Both the position numbers and the translations under genes were made by a program. Below the pieces are notes generated by a model. It had not been told where the DNA came from and made no database searches. It was given only the letters and a program-made list of their open reading frames with translations. 64,000 bases of DNA from Syncephalis fuscata (Eukaryota > Zoopagomycota > Zoopagomycetes > Zoopagales > Piptocephalidaceae): positions 434,001 through 498,000 of the forward strand of contig JAHLTZ010000009.1 of the NCBI GenBank assembly GCA_025786725.1, read 5' to 3'. Below, one piece after another: positions 28,613 to 40,138 of the stretch (its first letter is position 1; each line of letters opens with the position of its first letter).

Positions 28613-29813
28613 ATGAAGTTTTCTATTGCCATCGTTTGCACTTTCATCGTAGCCTTTATGGCCAGTACAGCCATGGTGGATGCTATGCCAACTCTAGTTC
28701 GTCGTGGTATGTTACGGTTAAATAATTGTTTTTTAACTAAGCACTGCTTTTACTTGCCAAAATAATGTTAATAGAACGTAAGTTGCATTGTATATTAATC
28801 AATTATATACTAATCAAATACCATGTGCTGTGTGTTTAATGGTTTGGCATCAATAGCTGGTAAGTTACATCGTATATTAATTAGCTACAAATTAACATAT
28901 ACTATGCGCTGTGTATTTAATGATTTAACAGCAATAGATGGTAAGTTACATCGTATAGCAATTAACTATGCATTGACATGTGCCATGCACTGTGTTTAAT
29001 GGTTTGACATCAATAGTTAGTAAGTGACATTATAGGCTAGTTATTTATACGCTAACACATGTTATGTATTTTGTACTTAATAATCTGGCATCAATAGCTG
29101 GTAAGTTACATTGTATAGCAATTACTACGCACTAACATATGATATTCACTGCATGCTTAATGATTGGCATCAATAGCTGGTAAGTACATCGTATATCAAT
29201 CAGCTACGCACTAACCTATACCATGTACTGTTGTTCAATAATTTGACATTGATAGATGGTAAGTTACATTGTATATTAATTACTACGCATTAACATATCC
29301 TATGCAATGTGTATCTAATAATTTGACATAATAGCCGGTAAGCTACACTGTACAGCAATTAACTAATGTTAACATATGATATGCAATGCTTGTTTAATAA
29401 TTGGACATCAATAGAAGGTAGGTGACATGTATATTAATTAGCCATGTATTAACATATATTATGTAATGTGCGTTTAATGGTTTGACATTAATAGTTAGTA
29501 AGTGACATTGTATATCAATTACTACGCACTAACATATGATATGTACTGTCTGTTTAATGACTTGACATTAATAGGTCGTAAGTGATATTGTATCTCAACT
29601 AACTATGAATTAACTTATGCAATACAATGTGTATTTAATGATTTAACATCAATAGTTGGTAAGTGGCATTATATATTAACAAATTATTGAATAACATATA
29701 TTATGCATTGTGTGTCTAATAATTCAACATCAATAGCGGGTAAGTAATATTTTATCGCGTTAATTTATACATTAATCATATGGTATGTAATGTATGTATT
29801 TATAGGCAGCTAA
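28613..29813 (+). CDS. Secreted Kex2-type peptide precursor assembled from 13 three-base microexons
   Basis: Exon 1 (28613-28706) encodes a signal peptide and pro-region ending in Kex2-type Arg-Arg (MKFSIAIVCTFIVAFMASTA..VDAMPTLVRR), in phase 1. After it come 13 positions where a 3' splice site (A/GATAG) is followed three bases later by a 5' splice site (GTAAGT or a close variant). The triplets are AAC 28775, CTG 28857, ATG 28938, TTA 29017, CTG 29098, CTG 29177, ATG 29256, CCG 29335, AAG 29415, TTA 29495, GTC 29575, TTG 29656 and CGG 29737. The last exon begins at 29806 and reaches the stop TAA at 29811. Joined, the open frame gives 46 residues with tail EPDVTADAEVSLAGS and no internal stop. 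The intervening introns are 76-79 nt (first 68, last 66). The leader is homologous to that at 42300. Splicing is inferred from the sequence. Skipping any microexon keeps the frame. Confidence 0.7.
28707..29805 (+). repeat. Tandem array of intron-like units, about 80 bp period
   Basis: It consists of 12 consecutive related units plus diverged first and last introns. A typical unit is GTAAGTTACATYGTATAT, then CACTAACATATGATATG (branch-site-like ACTAAC), then TGTTTAATGATTTGACATCA and ATAG, followed by 3 nt. Every unit keeps the donor, a candidate branch site and the acceptor. The period varies by only one to three bases, always leaving exactly 3 nt between acceptor and donor. Confidence 0.9.
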
Positions 29814-30080
29814 CACCAATATCTTCAAGACATTAGCATTGGCAATGTAGTTGGAATGTTAGTCCAATACACTTAGGTATATATCCGGTAACAATCAAGA
29901 CCATTTGACAATTACATCGTTATCTACTCACCTATCAATTTCTAACCAATGCTCCGATCTATTCTACATTTAATTAATAACGCCATTATACTATTAATAA
30001 GCCTGCACTTAGTTGTATCTATTTAGCCATGCAAACTTTAATAATAAATACATGGTTTTATTCTAATTAGTTTCATCAAA
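29630..30080 (+). repeat. Duplicated 3' block, copy B (matches 18390-18830)
   Basis: Nearly identical to 18390-18830. It covers the last two microexon units, the terminal exon and 3' flank. Beyond about 30080 the two loci diverge. Confidence 0.9.
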
Positions 30081-30423
30081 CTCTTGCCACTATGTTTGTG
30101 TTTTATTTCCATCCCATGAGCATCGAACAATAACCAAATGTATTATCAATATATTTTTATGAGTATGCTGCATTAGCAAATAATATAGACTGACACAACA
30201 ATGATAACAACATTATTTAAATAGAATCATAAATAAAACTATCCACATATATCATAACTTCAACACAGTTATCCATACACTACTTATTGTATATTCAGTT
30301 TACTACATGTAATTTTATAATCACAAGTTACTATTAACAAGTAAATTTACTAGTATACCTTTACATTTTTCAAAGTCGCAATGTAAAATATTTATTGTAA
30401 TAATAGTGCCGTTAAACATGCGT
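30081..30423. other. Intergenic between convergent genes
   Basis: AT-rich sequence between the peptide gene's 3' flank and the permease stop. No gene is seen. Confidence 0.5.
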
Positions 30424-32373
30424 TCAACTAGATGATGCTGTATCAGCTTTGCAGACATTTCGGTAACTGTATGTGTAGAAGCTGTCTCAACAACTTGTAC
30501 ACCAAAGACAGGTCCAGTAAACCAATGGCGAGCTCGAATGACCCACCATCCACCAACACGATCAGTACAGCGGCTACGGCAGCTGATGCGTAATTCATAT
30601 TCTCAGCGGTTACAGGACTGGCCGATGGAAGAATAAATAGCACGGTGATAAATGCAGTCCATGCACATGCAACAATGCCGATTGGACGACTTGCACGACC
30701 CAAATGGAATGGACCTGGCTCAAAGGCGGATGGCCGCCAAACTCGGCAAAGAATTGGCAAACCATAGGAAATGTAAAGTCCGATGGTTGTCAATGAAGTA
30801 TGGCCGTAAAGGCGGTTGAATTACCAAGGTACTATAGATGACATTATAAGCAATGATTAAACAACTAACAATAACAAATTTACCAGTAGGCCAAGGAGTG
30901 CCGCAATGATACAGACACCATACAGCATTAACGGGCGAGTGCCATTGTGGATGGATCTGATGCCAGAACCTGGATCCAGGCAATGCTTTGTCACGTGAAA
31001 ATGCGTACATAGTACGTGAATTGCTGGTAAGTGAAGCATTGCCTGAAAAGAACATAGCGCCCATGACAATTACCAATAAAAGCACGGCACCTGTACGACC
31101 CATAGTGTCCTAAAATGAGTATTTCATAGATGGATAGTTAGTCCTACATGGCAACTAAATTGAATCGTTGTATTACCAGAAATAGATGAGCAATTGGCAT
31201 ACCCGTCTTGCTATTAATGATACTATCATAGTCCTGAATTGAGAATGTAAGTCCGATAAGATAGAAAAGACCAGCAACAAACGATACGACAATAGCCATA
31301 ATAATACCGATAGGACCGGCAATATCCGCCCGTTTCGTTTCTTCCGACTAGAGCAAGCAGAATGAGTCAATTAAATAGTGTTATTTATTACACGTACCAT
31401 ATTGGCTGAGGCATCATAGCCAGTCATCGTAAATTGGGCCATTAAAAGACTGATTAACGCAGCATAGCCGGAATTATCCCAACCAGTATGGTTTTCAAAA
31501 TGACCAAATACCCAACTGGCTGGCTGATATTGTTTTGCGCCCACAAGTACACAAACAACAATAATAATTACTCCAATAATATGCCACCAAACTATAAATA
31601 GATAGCAAGTGGGTTAGTATAAGCAAGCATCGTTATATCTACATACCAGAAATGATGTTAAGTAGAGCAATGCCACGAACGGCAAATGTATTGAATACAC
31701 CGTGAATAAATAGAATACCAATGTACATAGCCACAACTACGCCAGGTTCAGCGATATAAGCAAAATCAGTAGCAATTGAAATAGTTGCCGATAAAGTAAG
31801 TGCAAGGCCAAAATCAATACCAGCCGTACAAGCAATCTAATTAAAACATATAATAATAGCATTGTTGTTATTGTTATTAATAAAAGTACTAGTGTTACTA
31901 ATATTAATATTTACCTGACCAAGTAGATTAAACCAGCCAGTCATCCAACTAACAAATGGACCCCAACGTGGGCCGGCCAGACGAGCCGACCAAAAGTAAA
32001 GACCACCGCTTGTTGGATAGGCAGAGCAAATCTCGGCCATTGAAAGAGCAACTGTGGAGGTCATCAGTACAACGATACACCAGCCCCAAATGACCATAGC
32101 CGGACCACCAGCTGCTAGACCAAATCCATAAAGAGATGATAAGCCCGTTAATATAGAAACAATGGAAAATGAGACCGAAAAGTTGTTAAATGATGTAAGT
32201 TCACGTTTTAATTCCTTATTATTATTATTATTATTATTATTATTCGTTAGACTTTGTACTATTTATACGAGCAAATAAAATGCACTTACCTGTCGATAGC
32301 CAAGCTCACGTAGACGGCGTTCGCTCTCATCGATAATACTCTCAGCCTTCTCGACATCTTTAACCGCCGTCAT
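30424..32373 (-). CDS. Amino-acid/GABA-type permease (APC superfamily)
   Basis: It begins MTAVKDVEKAESIIDESERR (exon 1, 32290-32373), continuing with ELKRELTSFNNFSVSFS and the hallmark segments LTGLSSLYGFGLAAGGPAMV, ALSMAEICSAYPTSGGLYFW, FTMTGYDASANMSEET and SRTMYAFSRDKALPGSRFW. These are typical of fungal 12-helix amino-acid/choline/GABA permeases (Uga4/Hnm1-like ACT group). Several introns are present; the first contains a TTA repeat. Frame breaks occur near 30565 (the expected GGWWVIRARHWFTGPVFGV lies in another frame) and near 30440, giving an end KADTASSS and a stop at 30424. It would import amino acids or related amines at the plasma or vacuolar membrane; the substrate is not determinable. 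Confidence 0.88.
32217..32244. repeat. (ATT)n microsatellite in permease intron 1
   Basis: Nine or so TTA triplets in a row lie inside the first intron of the permease gene. Confidence 0.9.
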
Positions 32374-33306
32374 AGTAGTGTTATTACAAAATAGTAATTT
32401 TAGTAATACGATAAAATAGCACTTTTTATAGATATGCCTAAGGTTACAAGGTCAAACTGTAACACGTATTTGTCTATCCAGACGAATACACAAAACCCAA
32501 GGGGATAAAAATGAAAAACAAGGCTAACAATAATGCAACAATGCTACTAGCAATAGATACAGCAGCGATTAGTATCAATCCAATGTAGCTTATTGACGTG
32601 TAGAATTGCCTACAATATGTTATAATGAAATCGTGTTAAAATAATGATTGTAGAAAGAAAAATCGACCAATGGTCTACTCGTTATGAATGGATTTAGTAA
32701 TTCAAAAGTTGAATAAATAGAATGAATAGTCCGCCAGTGCTTAATAATAATGCATACTCAGACGGTTTATTCAGCACTAGAGACAACTTGAGTTACAAAG
32801 ATGGCGTGGCAACAATGGTACGTCGTACGGCTAGCCTATACTAATCAATTTCTTAAAAAAAGTCAAAAAGCAACAATAGAAAAAGAGTTGATAATTAAAA
32901 GATAGCCGGTGTCAAGTGGATAAGTAGAAAGAAAGAAGTACTAGATGCAAGCATGGTCGTCAAACAATGTTGATTACATGACCGGTTTTGTTGCGACAAG
33001 TATGAGAATAGCGACGATTGGTTGATAAGCTGTACTGCAGCATGTGTATTGTCTTCTTTCCATGATCATTAATCTATATAAAATGTGGTAGCACGGTGCA
33101 CATTACTGCCTTTTTATCCATGCGGGACATAGGCCTATTCTCGTTGGTTAGTTGGTTAGTTAGTTTTATTTAATAGAATTCGGGATACAGCCATATTTGT
33201 GTGGGGAGTGAGTGAGTATTTTATTTTATTTTTATTTTACAGATTCAGAGTTAACATAACGTGTGTGTGTGTCTGTATCTGTACATGTTGATCTTTATAC
33301 ATTGCA
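32374..33306. other. Shared upstream region of divergent permease and POP5
   Basis: No gene is seen. The two genes are divergently transcribed, so both promoters should be here. A short (GT)n stretch at 33260-33272 lies just before POP5. Confidence 0.5.
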
Positions 33307-33993
33307 ATGGTTCGCTTTAAACATCGTTATCTTTTATTTGAAGTGTTATATGGATCGACACAGAATGCTGCAGAGCCATTATCGGCACTGCAACCGACCG
33401 TTGAATCGCTAAGTATGCGTGATTGGTTTAACCTTTTACGACAAGCATTGGAGGAGAATTTCGGCGATTATGGCACTGCTTCTGTGCTTAATGGGCTGCA
33501 AGGTATGTATTCTATAGATTGTATTTAGTTATCTAGTTATGAAGAGTATTTACTAACTAACAAAAATGAACTATTAATAATACTGACTATATTGCAATAG
33601 TTAAATATTTTAATCCGCGTACGGGTCTTGGTATTATACGCGCACCTCGTAATCATTTTCAACTAGCATGGGCTGCTTTAACCTTTATGCAAAAAATACG
33701 TGGTAAACCTTGTTCAATTCGAGTAATCCATGTAGGCGGTAAGTATTTATGTAATAAACTATGCACACTGTATTATCTAATAGGTCAAATGACTAGGCAC
33801 TATTCGATCAGTACAGAAACATGCTATTCAATATGATCGTGATCAATTGTTAAAAGTAGCTGAGCGTGAATCCATCGATCAAGGTAAGATTAATAAAATG
33901 CATTCATAGGCATTATTCTAACATTATCGATTAGACAATCTTATTCAATTGACAACAGCATCAGAGACGGCCATTGCATCTATTGAGTATTAA
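33307..33993 (+). CDS. POP5: RNase P/MRP subunit Pop5
   Basis: It starts MVRFKHRYLLFEVLY, the signature of Pop5, and continues with VKYFNPRTGLGIIRAPRNHF, CSIRVIHVGGTIRSVQK and AIQYDR. Pop5 is a protein subunit of nuclear RNase P (tRNA 5' processing) and RNase MRP (rRNA processing). Four exons (33307-33502, 33601-33738, 33797-33883, 33935-33993) give 159 residues, close to the family's usual length. The frame is intact throughout, unlike many neighbours. Introns end in ATAG, CTAG and TTAG. Confidence 0.93.
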
Positions 33994-34084
33994 AAAGCAT
34001 CACTATTTATTGTGTATATATCAAGATTGCAATAAACTATTATTTTATTTGAACAAAGAGTTGAATTTTTGTTTACGCGCTTTA

Positions 34085-37000
34085 CTATTTTGCCAATATT
34101 CGAATGGCTTCATTAATACGACCACATATACGTCCGACCGTGCCATCCATTTGTATAACTGCTGGACGGAATTTAACACCATACATAAGACGGATACCAT
34201 GAACGATATAGCCGGCACGTCGATCAGTTAACATGGGTAATTCATCCTCCATACTGGTGGGCATCAATTCAGGATCACGGTAATAACAGCGCTGAACGTA
34301 GTCAAGCAGTGTTGACTGTATTAATTGTGGATCATTTGGAATTGGCAATACTAGATAAATAGAGATTAGTAGTCATGTTATTGTAATTAATAAATTAATT
34401 AATATTTACCGGTGATTTCCATGGCTTTTGATCGGGCTAGTACTGTATACTTGCCATGATGATGGTAACGGAATTCATACGTGCCAGCAAAGAATGGCAT
34501 ATGATCTCGTTCAAATACAAGTTCACCTTCAGTAGTATCATTCTTAGGTACCCATCGCCATAATGCATGCGATGATGCAGTGGTGGCTTGTTTGGACGGA
34601 TTAGCATCAACTGGATAGACACCAATCCAGTCTTTATCGGTACGGGTTGTGGTGCCTTCCATTGAACGGTCATTGGTTCACCCAATAGTACGCTAACACC
34701 TTTATCGGTAGTGATATGTCTATTTGAGCTTGTACCGATTACTTCAATGCCATAAGCCTTTTGATTAGCAATTGTTTTTAATTCTTCTTTAGCACTATAG
34801 ATTGGTGTGGATTAGCAATACAATGATGAAATACTATAGCTATCTTACTTTGTTTCGGCTATTGAAACGCGTGGTGTTGTTATAGCTAGTTGCACATCTT
34901 TAATTGTTGTTTGCCAATATTGTCGGACTAGATATTATAGATTAGTAAATTAAACTATGTACATAATAAATATAACCTACCTTGTTGATATAGCTTTTGG
35001 ACAATATCACTTATTTGTTGTGTTTTAGCCTGGCTATATTCTGATAATGCTTGTTGTTGTGCTTCAATTACATTAATGGCATGGCTGATACTAGGTATTG
35101 TATTGAGATAGTTGCGTAGTACGGTGAATAGACGGCGTACATTTTTGGTTAATCCTGCTTCTTCTCGAATACGGTCCCCATACAATAGCTTCATATGTGG
35201 ACTATTAAAATGTAAAAATGAATTAGTATTTGACATGTTATTTATAAATAGTATACTATAGCACGCTTATTTACCTTTCAACATAGTGTAAGAATAAAAA
35301 GTTGGATACTTGTGAGAAAAGTACTAGTGTGTAGATAGACCAGTGATTTGCCACTAGAGCAAGTCCCCAGAAGGCAGCATGGCCCATAATTTTCTCCGGA
35401 TTATTCAAAAAGCTAAATAACAATATTTAATAACAATCATTTAAAAGTAAATCAACTTACCGATAAATACCCGTGTAATAAAGTGTTGATGGATATTCTT
35501 TAATGAAAAAGTCACCATAAAACCTATTATTATCGTTGTTGTTATTAATATTAAAAGTTAATTATTTGTTTTGTAATACTAATTTATACTTACCAGCCAA
35601 AATCACCCAATACTTCAAATACTGAAACAGCTGTCCAGATGTGTAAGGCAATAAGCACCTAATAGTTATAATAAAGAGTTACTATTGTTAATACTATTAT
35701 TATAGCTTAGTAGTAAATATATCTTACCACACCAAGTACATGTCGTAGTATAACGCTGCCATAAGTCCAGTCATAAGGTAAAGTATACATGACCCATCCA
35801 GCTAATCCCGAAGAGATATACGTCATACATAGAGTAAGATTATAGACACTATCATTGGTAATTAGCATGCAATTCCTTATATTCATGATTGGTTGATTTA
35901 CCGTTTCCAACTAGTGAATGCTTCGCGGGCACTGCCTCCCTCCATGATACGTCGTCGTACCCACCACTTGTCGGTATTTTGTCGCCAAAGTACCCATCCC
36001 AAGCCATAAGTATGAAGAAAGCGCCATACTAAAGCTGAATAACGGTGGCCCAACCTGGCGCAAATGCCGCAAATACAATGGAATAGAAGATAATGGCCAC
36101 GGTTAACAAGTCGGACGAGCGAGTAACATCAAAGTTTCTAAATACAATAAGATCGCGTCGGAAATAAGCACGATGCAAATCATGCACATTTGGCTGTGGT
36201 GGCACATAAAGCATATTATCCCATAGAATGGGTGCTACATCCGATGCGGCACGTTTTCTTGTTTGTAGCGGCTTAGTCGGTTGATTATATATCTTGTCGA
36301 TATCTAAAAAAGAATGCATTGTCTGTCAATCACATGTATTAGATAATGTGAACTACTTACGTGGATTTTCAACGATGGCCAAAAACAAGAATTGAAGTGT
36401 ATGTGCAGCCAGTGACACAAATAATACAGCATAGCTATTTGAGATAAGTGAAATACCGTAATAGCCAGCATAGCCAACTGAATACATCGGATGTGGTGCC
36501 ATTTCAAATACACCATCAAAGGTCAACGATTGGTCGATGATAAAGAAGAAGTCGCCCCAATCTAAAATATGAAGCAATTTAAATTATATCTCACCAATGT
36601 GATATGTATAACTTACACCAAGCAAAATCTTTTACCACACGATGTGCATCTGATTTGACCCAAATATTGAATCCAAGTAGAACAATACCTACAAGCCAGC
36701 GTAACATATCCGCCCAAAAGTAGCCGGTAGATGTTACGCCATCCATACAGGCCAAGGCGAAACAGATATAGGAGACAAAATCGTTACATAGTACGAGATC
36801 GACAAGTTGTCGAAATAGTAGCCACGCATTAAACTCGACAGGCACTGCCTAAATCATTTTAATTATTCATGTTTTGATTATTAATGATTGGATATTTATT
36901 ATTACTAATCAATCTATTTTTGACAGTTTTACTTACTAAGAAATTGTAGTCGGATCCCATTTTACATTCAAGTTCTGCGCGTACCCATGGTGCCCATTTA

Positions 37001-37720
37001 CCAATGGTTTGTCATGGCGCTCCTCACTAGCCAGTAGTCCACTATCGACGAGCCATTCAACAATATAGTTTTGTTCACTCTGGCCTTTAAGTAATACGCC
37101 AAGTCCAATGTTATACGCAGAACGGAATAGTGCAAATAGGAAAAAGAAACAACACGACGTAGTGTACCACCCAGTGAAAAGAATAGTAAAAGCTGAATTC
37201 CAATAGTAGCCAGTGTAAATAGATCAAACTTTGACTTGGCTAGTGTTGGATCCAGAATAGTTTTAAGCATATCATTTGTTTTAGGTACCAAGAAATCTAT
37301 TCATAAAAAGTAGGATTGTATTATAAGTATTATTAATAATTATTACAAATAAAGATTCGTATACATAATAGTGTTGATATGTCAACTTACTTGTGCCATT
37401 ATGAGTTCGACCCTGTTGCATGGGTGTATCATCTTCTGGCTGATTATCCGTATTATCATCCACTTTCTTGTCACTTTTAGAAACAACATAATCATCTTTT
37501 AATGGCTTATCGTCATTTTCATTAGATAATATTCTGTTATCAATATTAGACTCTAATGGTGTATTAGCATTTTTGCCGTAGTGTCATCATCATGGTATTG
37601 TTCGCTTGTTTCTTTAAAAGTAGGCGGTGGTGACGGTGGCAGTGGCACTGCTGATTCATCAACCAAAGACTGCTGCTGATGGTTGTCGTGGTCGGTAAGA
37701 TCGTGATCCAGCGCACTCAT
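34085..37720 (-). CDS. CHO2: Phosphatidylethanolamine N-methyltransferase Cho2
   Basis: The gene runs from [17 protein letters not shown] (37720) to a C-terminal [17 protein letters not shown] (34085). Conserved pieces are: [19 protein letters not shown], a methyltransferase core with [17 protein letters not shown] / [20 protein letters not shown] / [38 protein letters not shown], and a C-terminal [14 protein letters not shown].. C2-like region. It catalyses the first SAM-dependent methylation of PE in phosphatidylcholine synthesis in the ER. It has many introns of 45-60 nt. Single-base breaks occur near 37574 (A run; DTTAKNANTPL), 37145 and about 37000 ([20 protein letters not shown] is in a shifted frame). 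Confidence 0.92.
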
Positions 37721-38127
37721 AATAGCCAACAATAAAGCTTAGCAAATAATGTTTGTGTAATGTGCGTATATATCGCCGTTTAAGCTGCCGTAATTGAAAG
37801 TTGCCACGTATCCAACAAAGAAAAAGGGCGAATAAAATTGCAGGGAAGAGACAAGATCAATGGAACAGACAAAGCTTGGGAACTGATGTTTTATTGCTAA
37901 GACAGGCTATCGGCTCCGGGCTTTAGGCAACGGCAACAGTCGCAACAGAGTGACGGGCAGTGGGACGTGCTACTATTGCGTATCTGTGTCGACTGTGTCG
38001 ACTGACGTGAATGGCACGTGTGTCGCTCAAATCGGCACATCCCCAACGAAATTACACCCGAACACTATTATCACATGTAAACGTTTGAATGTTATCATTA
38101 ATTCGGTAAATGGTGTAATATAGATAT
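37721..38127. other. Intergenic region upstream of CHO2
   Basis: Contains repeated GTGTCGACTG near 37984-38005 and probably the CHO2 promoter. No gene is seen. Confidence 0.45.
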
Positions 38128-38144
38128 GTATTTTATTGTTATTA
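38128..38144. repeat. Target-site duplication (left) of the SINE
   Basis: GTATTTTATTGTTATTA, 17 bp, is repeated exactly at 38548-38564 on the other side of the element. Confidence 0.85.
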
Positions 38145-38547
38145 TTTTTATTTTTATTTTGAAGAGCTTGTGAGCCCCCGCTGCGCATAATTAAAGAATT
38201 TGCGCTGCTTCCCACTATATTTGGACTTTTCCAAACTTTTAACGGGTGGACTGCCACGTTTTTGCGCAAAATCTGGTCCATATAGATTTTACACGGGGGC
38301 CATCTTCCTTTAAATGGTGCTACACAGCACTATTCTCTTGAAGTTGGTCCCAATTGGGTTTTCCTCGGCTATTCTGGCCAAGGTCTTGTTTCCGGACCTA
38401 CTTATTGGGTTCTGGTTTGCAATTTGTTAACTAGAGAAAACTGGAGGGGGGGGTTTTCCACTTAAGGATTGATTCAAACTGAGGTTTGAACCCGGAGCCT
38501 TCAGCTCGGGAGACGCTGCCTTACCAACTGGGCTAGCAACGTCCCCC
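38145..38547 (-). mobile_element. tRNA-derived SINE with A-rich tail and 17-bp target-site duplications
   Basis: Read on the minus strand from 38547, the element begins GGGGGACGTTGC, then an A box (TAGCCCAGTTGG) and a B box (GGTTCAAACC, about 38483-38492) with tRNA-like spacing. A non-tRNA body of about 320 bases follows, then a 3' (AAAAT)n tail. It is flanked by exact 17-bp direct repeats and is visibly more GC-rich than the surrounding AT-rich DNA. No protein is encoded. The combination of pol III boxes, A-rich tail and target duplication is diagnostic of a SINE mobilised by a partner LINE. Confidence 0.85.
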
Positions 38548-38564
38548 GTATTTTATTGTTATTA

Positions 38565-38947
38565 ATAAGAATTAGTCTAATCATTGTTACTGCTATGTTC
38601 GCCGTTGTTCTTATCGCTGTTGGGGATTTGTTTATAGGAAAGGCGAAGCAGTTACACCAGGTCTTGCCATGTCTAAAACATTCTGATGTGCTGGATCATG
38701 ATTAATAATGACATTGTGGTTGATTTATTTGCACTATTAGATTAAAAAAGCTAGAAATTAGCTATATTTTTATTTATAATAAATTAATTGATAGGTCATT
38801 AGTACACTGTAATATATAAATAAATAAACGATAAGAATAGATACAATAGTTTATTATTCCCGTATAATAGAAAGTAGGGGAAATTTGCTGGTTACACTAG
38901 CTACTAGGTCTTTCTCTATTGTTTCTTTGAATTATTTGTCTATCCAA
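38565..38947. other. Intergenic region upstream of RTR1
   Basis: AT-rich sequence. The frame of RTR1 is open upstream to about 38885 but lacks an earlier ATG in a good position. No other gene is seen. Confidence 0.45.
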
Positions 38948-39986
38948 ATGGAACAGTCAGCAGTTGTTCTTGAGAAAAGAATTGAAGAATGCGAGGCTGT
39001 CACCTTTGAATGGCAAGAGCGCCTTTCGGAACCGTGCACAGAAGAGGAATTGGTGGCAGCTGCCAAGTATTTACAGCCGCGGCATTACCAAGAGATTCTT
39101 GAAGAGCGCGATGCCAATAGCTATTGCGGCTACCCGTTATGTGATCAGTCACCTAAAGTAAGTGCCATAATAAAGTATTGCATTGGTCAACTATTGACGG
39201 GTGTGCCTAGGCCGTTGGCAGCAAGTATAAAATCGACTTTGGACGACAAATTGTCTACGACCAAAGCTCACTAAGTGCTTTTTGCAGTAAACGATGCCAG
39301 GCCGCTTCTCGATTCTATGCGCTACAATTAGATACACAGCCTGTGCATTTACGTGACTTTGACCGGTAAGTCATCATTTATTTCAAGTACTAGATGTTTA
39401 ATCGTTGTTTGTCGATAGACTGGCGCCTATTCGATTAGTGCCTATGCAAGGTGATATTCATATCAATGATCTTGTTGCTGCAACCATTGGCAAAGTAACC
39501 GATCCGCCTGTTGTATGCAATTTATCGGCAAATCGCGCTCTAGTATTGGATCCAAATGAAGTAGACACTACTATAAGTACGACGCAGGATGTAAAGACCA
39601 ATATGACTGTCGAGGAACAAAGTCTTAGTGCATCCAAATTAATAGCGGAACGGATCACAGCAGCTTCACAGCAAGGGAAATTGCCGATGCAATTGGTGGT
39701 CCATGAACGATTTGATGAAGGTAACGATGCATCCTCCGCTTTAAAAGTACGGCCTCCATCTCCATCGCGTGCCTATACATGGAATGCAGTAGAAGGTGTT
39801 CGATTACGTATGCTTCATAGCAAACGAACAAGAAAGTTGAATAAAGGTGGTGATAGAGATGACGAAGAAGACGATGATGATGATGATAATGATGATGATG
39901 ATAATAGCGAAGAGGAGCAAAGCGAAGATGAAGACGAGATAGACTTAGATTTGAGTACGCTTCAGATAACGAAGCGTCATCGCTAA
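38948..39986 (+). CDS. RTR1: RNA polymerase II CTD phosphatase, Rtr1/RPAP2 family
   Basis: It starts MEQSAVVLEKRIEECEAVTF. The Rtr1 zinc finger is split by an intron: CGYPLCD in exon 1 and CSKRCQAASRFYA in exon 2. The conserved Y-x-E-x-x-x-ER block (HYQEILEERDANSYCGYPLC) precedes it. Exons are 38948-39157, 39211-39365 and 39419-39986, all in frame. The C-terminus is a basic then strongly acidic tail (DDDDDDNDDDD) ending ITKRHR. The family dephosphorylates the Pol II CTD (Ser5) and helps Pol II nuclear import. The zinc ligands visible are the two CxxxxC/CxxxC pairs. Confidence 0.88.
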
Positions 39987-40138
39987 ATTAGTACTCAATT
40001 TGTATGCAAATATTGAAAATAAAAAGCATTAGTTGTTTTAATATTGTACTTTTATTAGTGCTAATCCAAAGTGCCTTAACAATTGGCAGCAATAATAAGT
40101 AGTAAGAATATTCCATAGCTATGATGTGAGTACGTCGT

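Noticed and set aside
28707-29805. CRISPR-like or satellite array (regular ~80-bp repeats)
   Set aside because: There are no conserved palindromic repeats with unique spacers. The regularity is explained by repeated donor, branch-site and acceptor signals, and the setting is a fungal nuclear gene with exon homology on both sides.
32217-32244. Functional repeat element
   Set aside because: It is a simple TTA microsatellite inside an intron, with no further structure.
38476-38547. Functional tRNA gene on the minus strand
   Set aside because: A and B boxes are present, but the acceptor ends do not pair, the anticodon arm is poor and the T stem has mismatches. It continues into a SINE body with an A-rich tail and target-site duplications.
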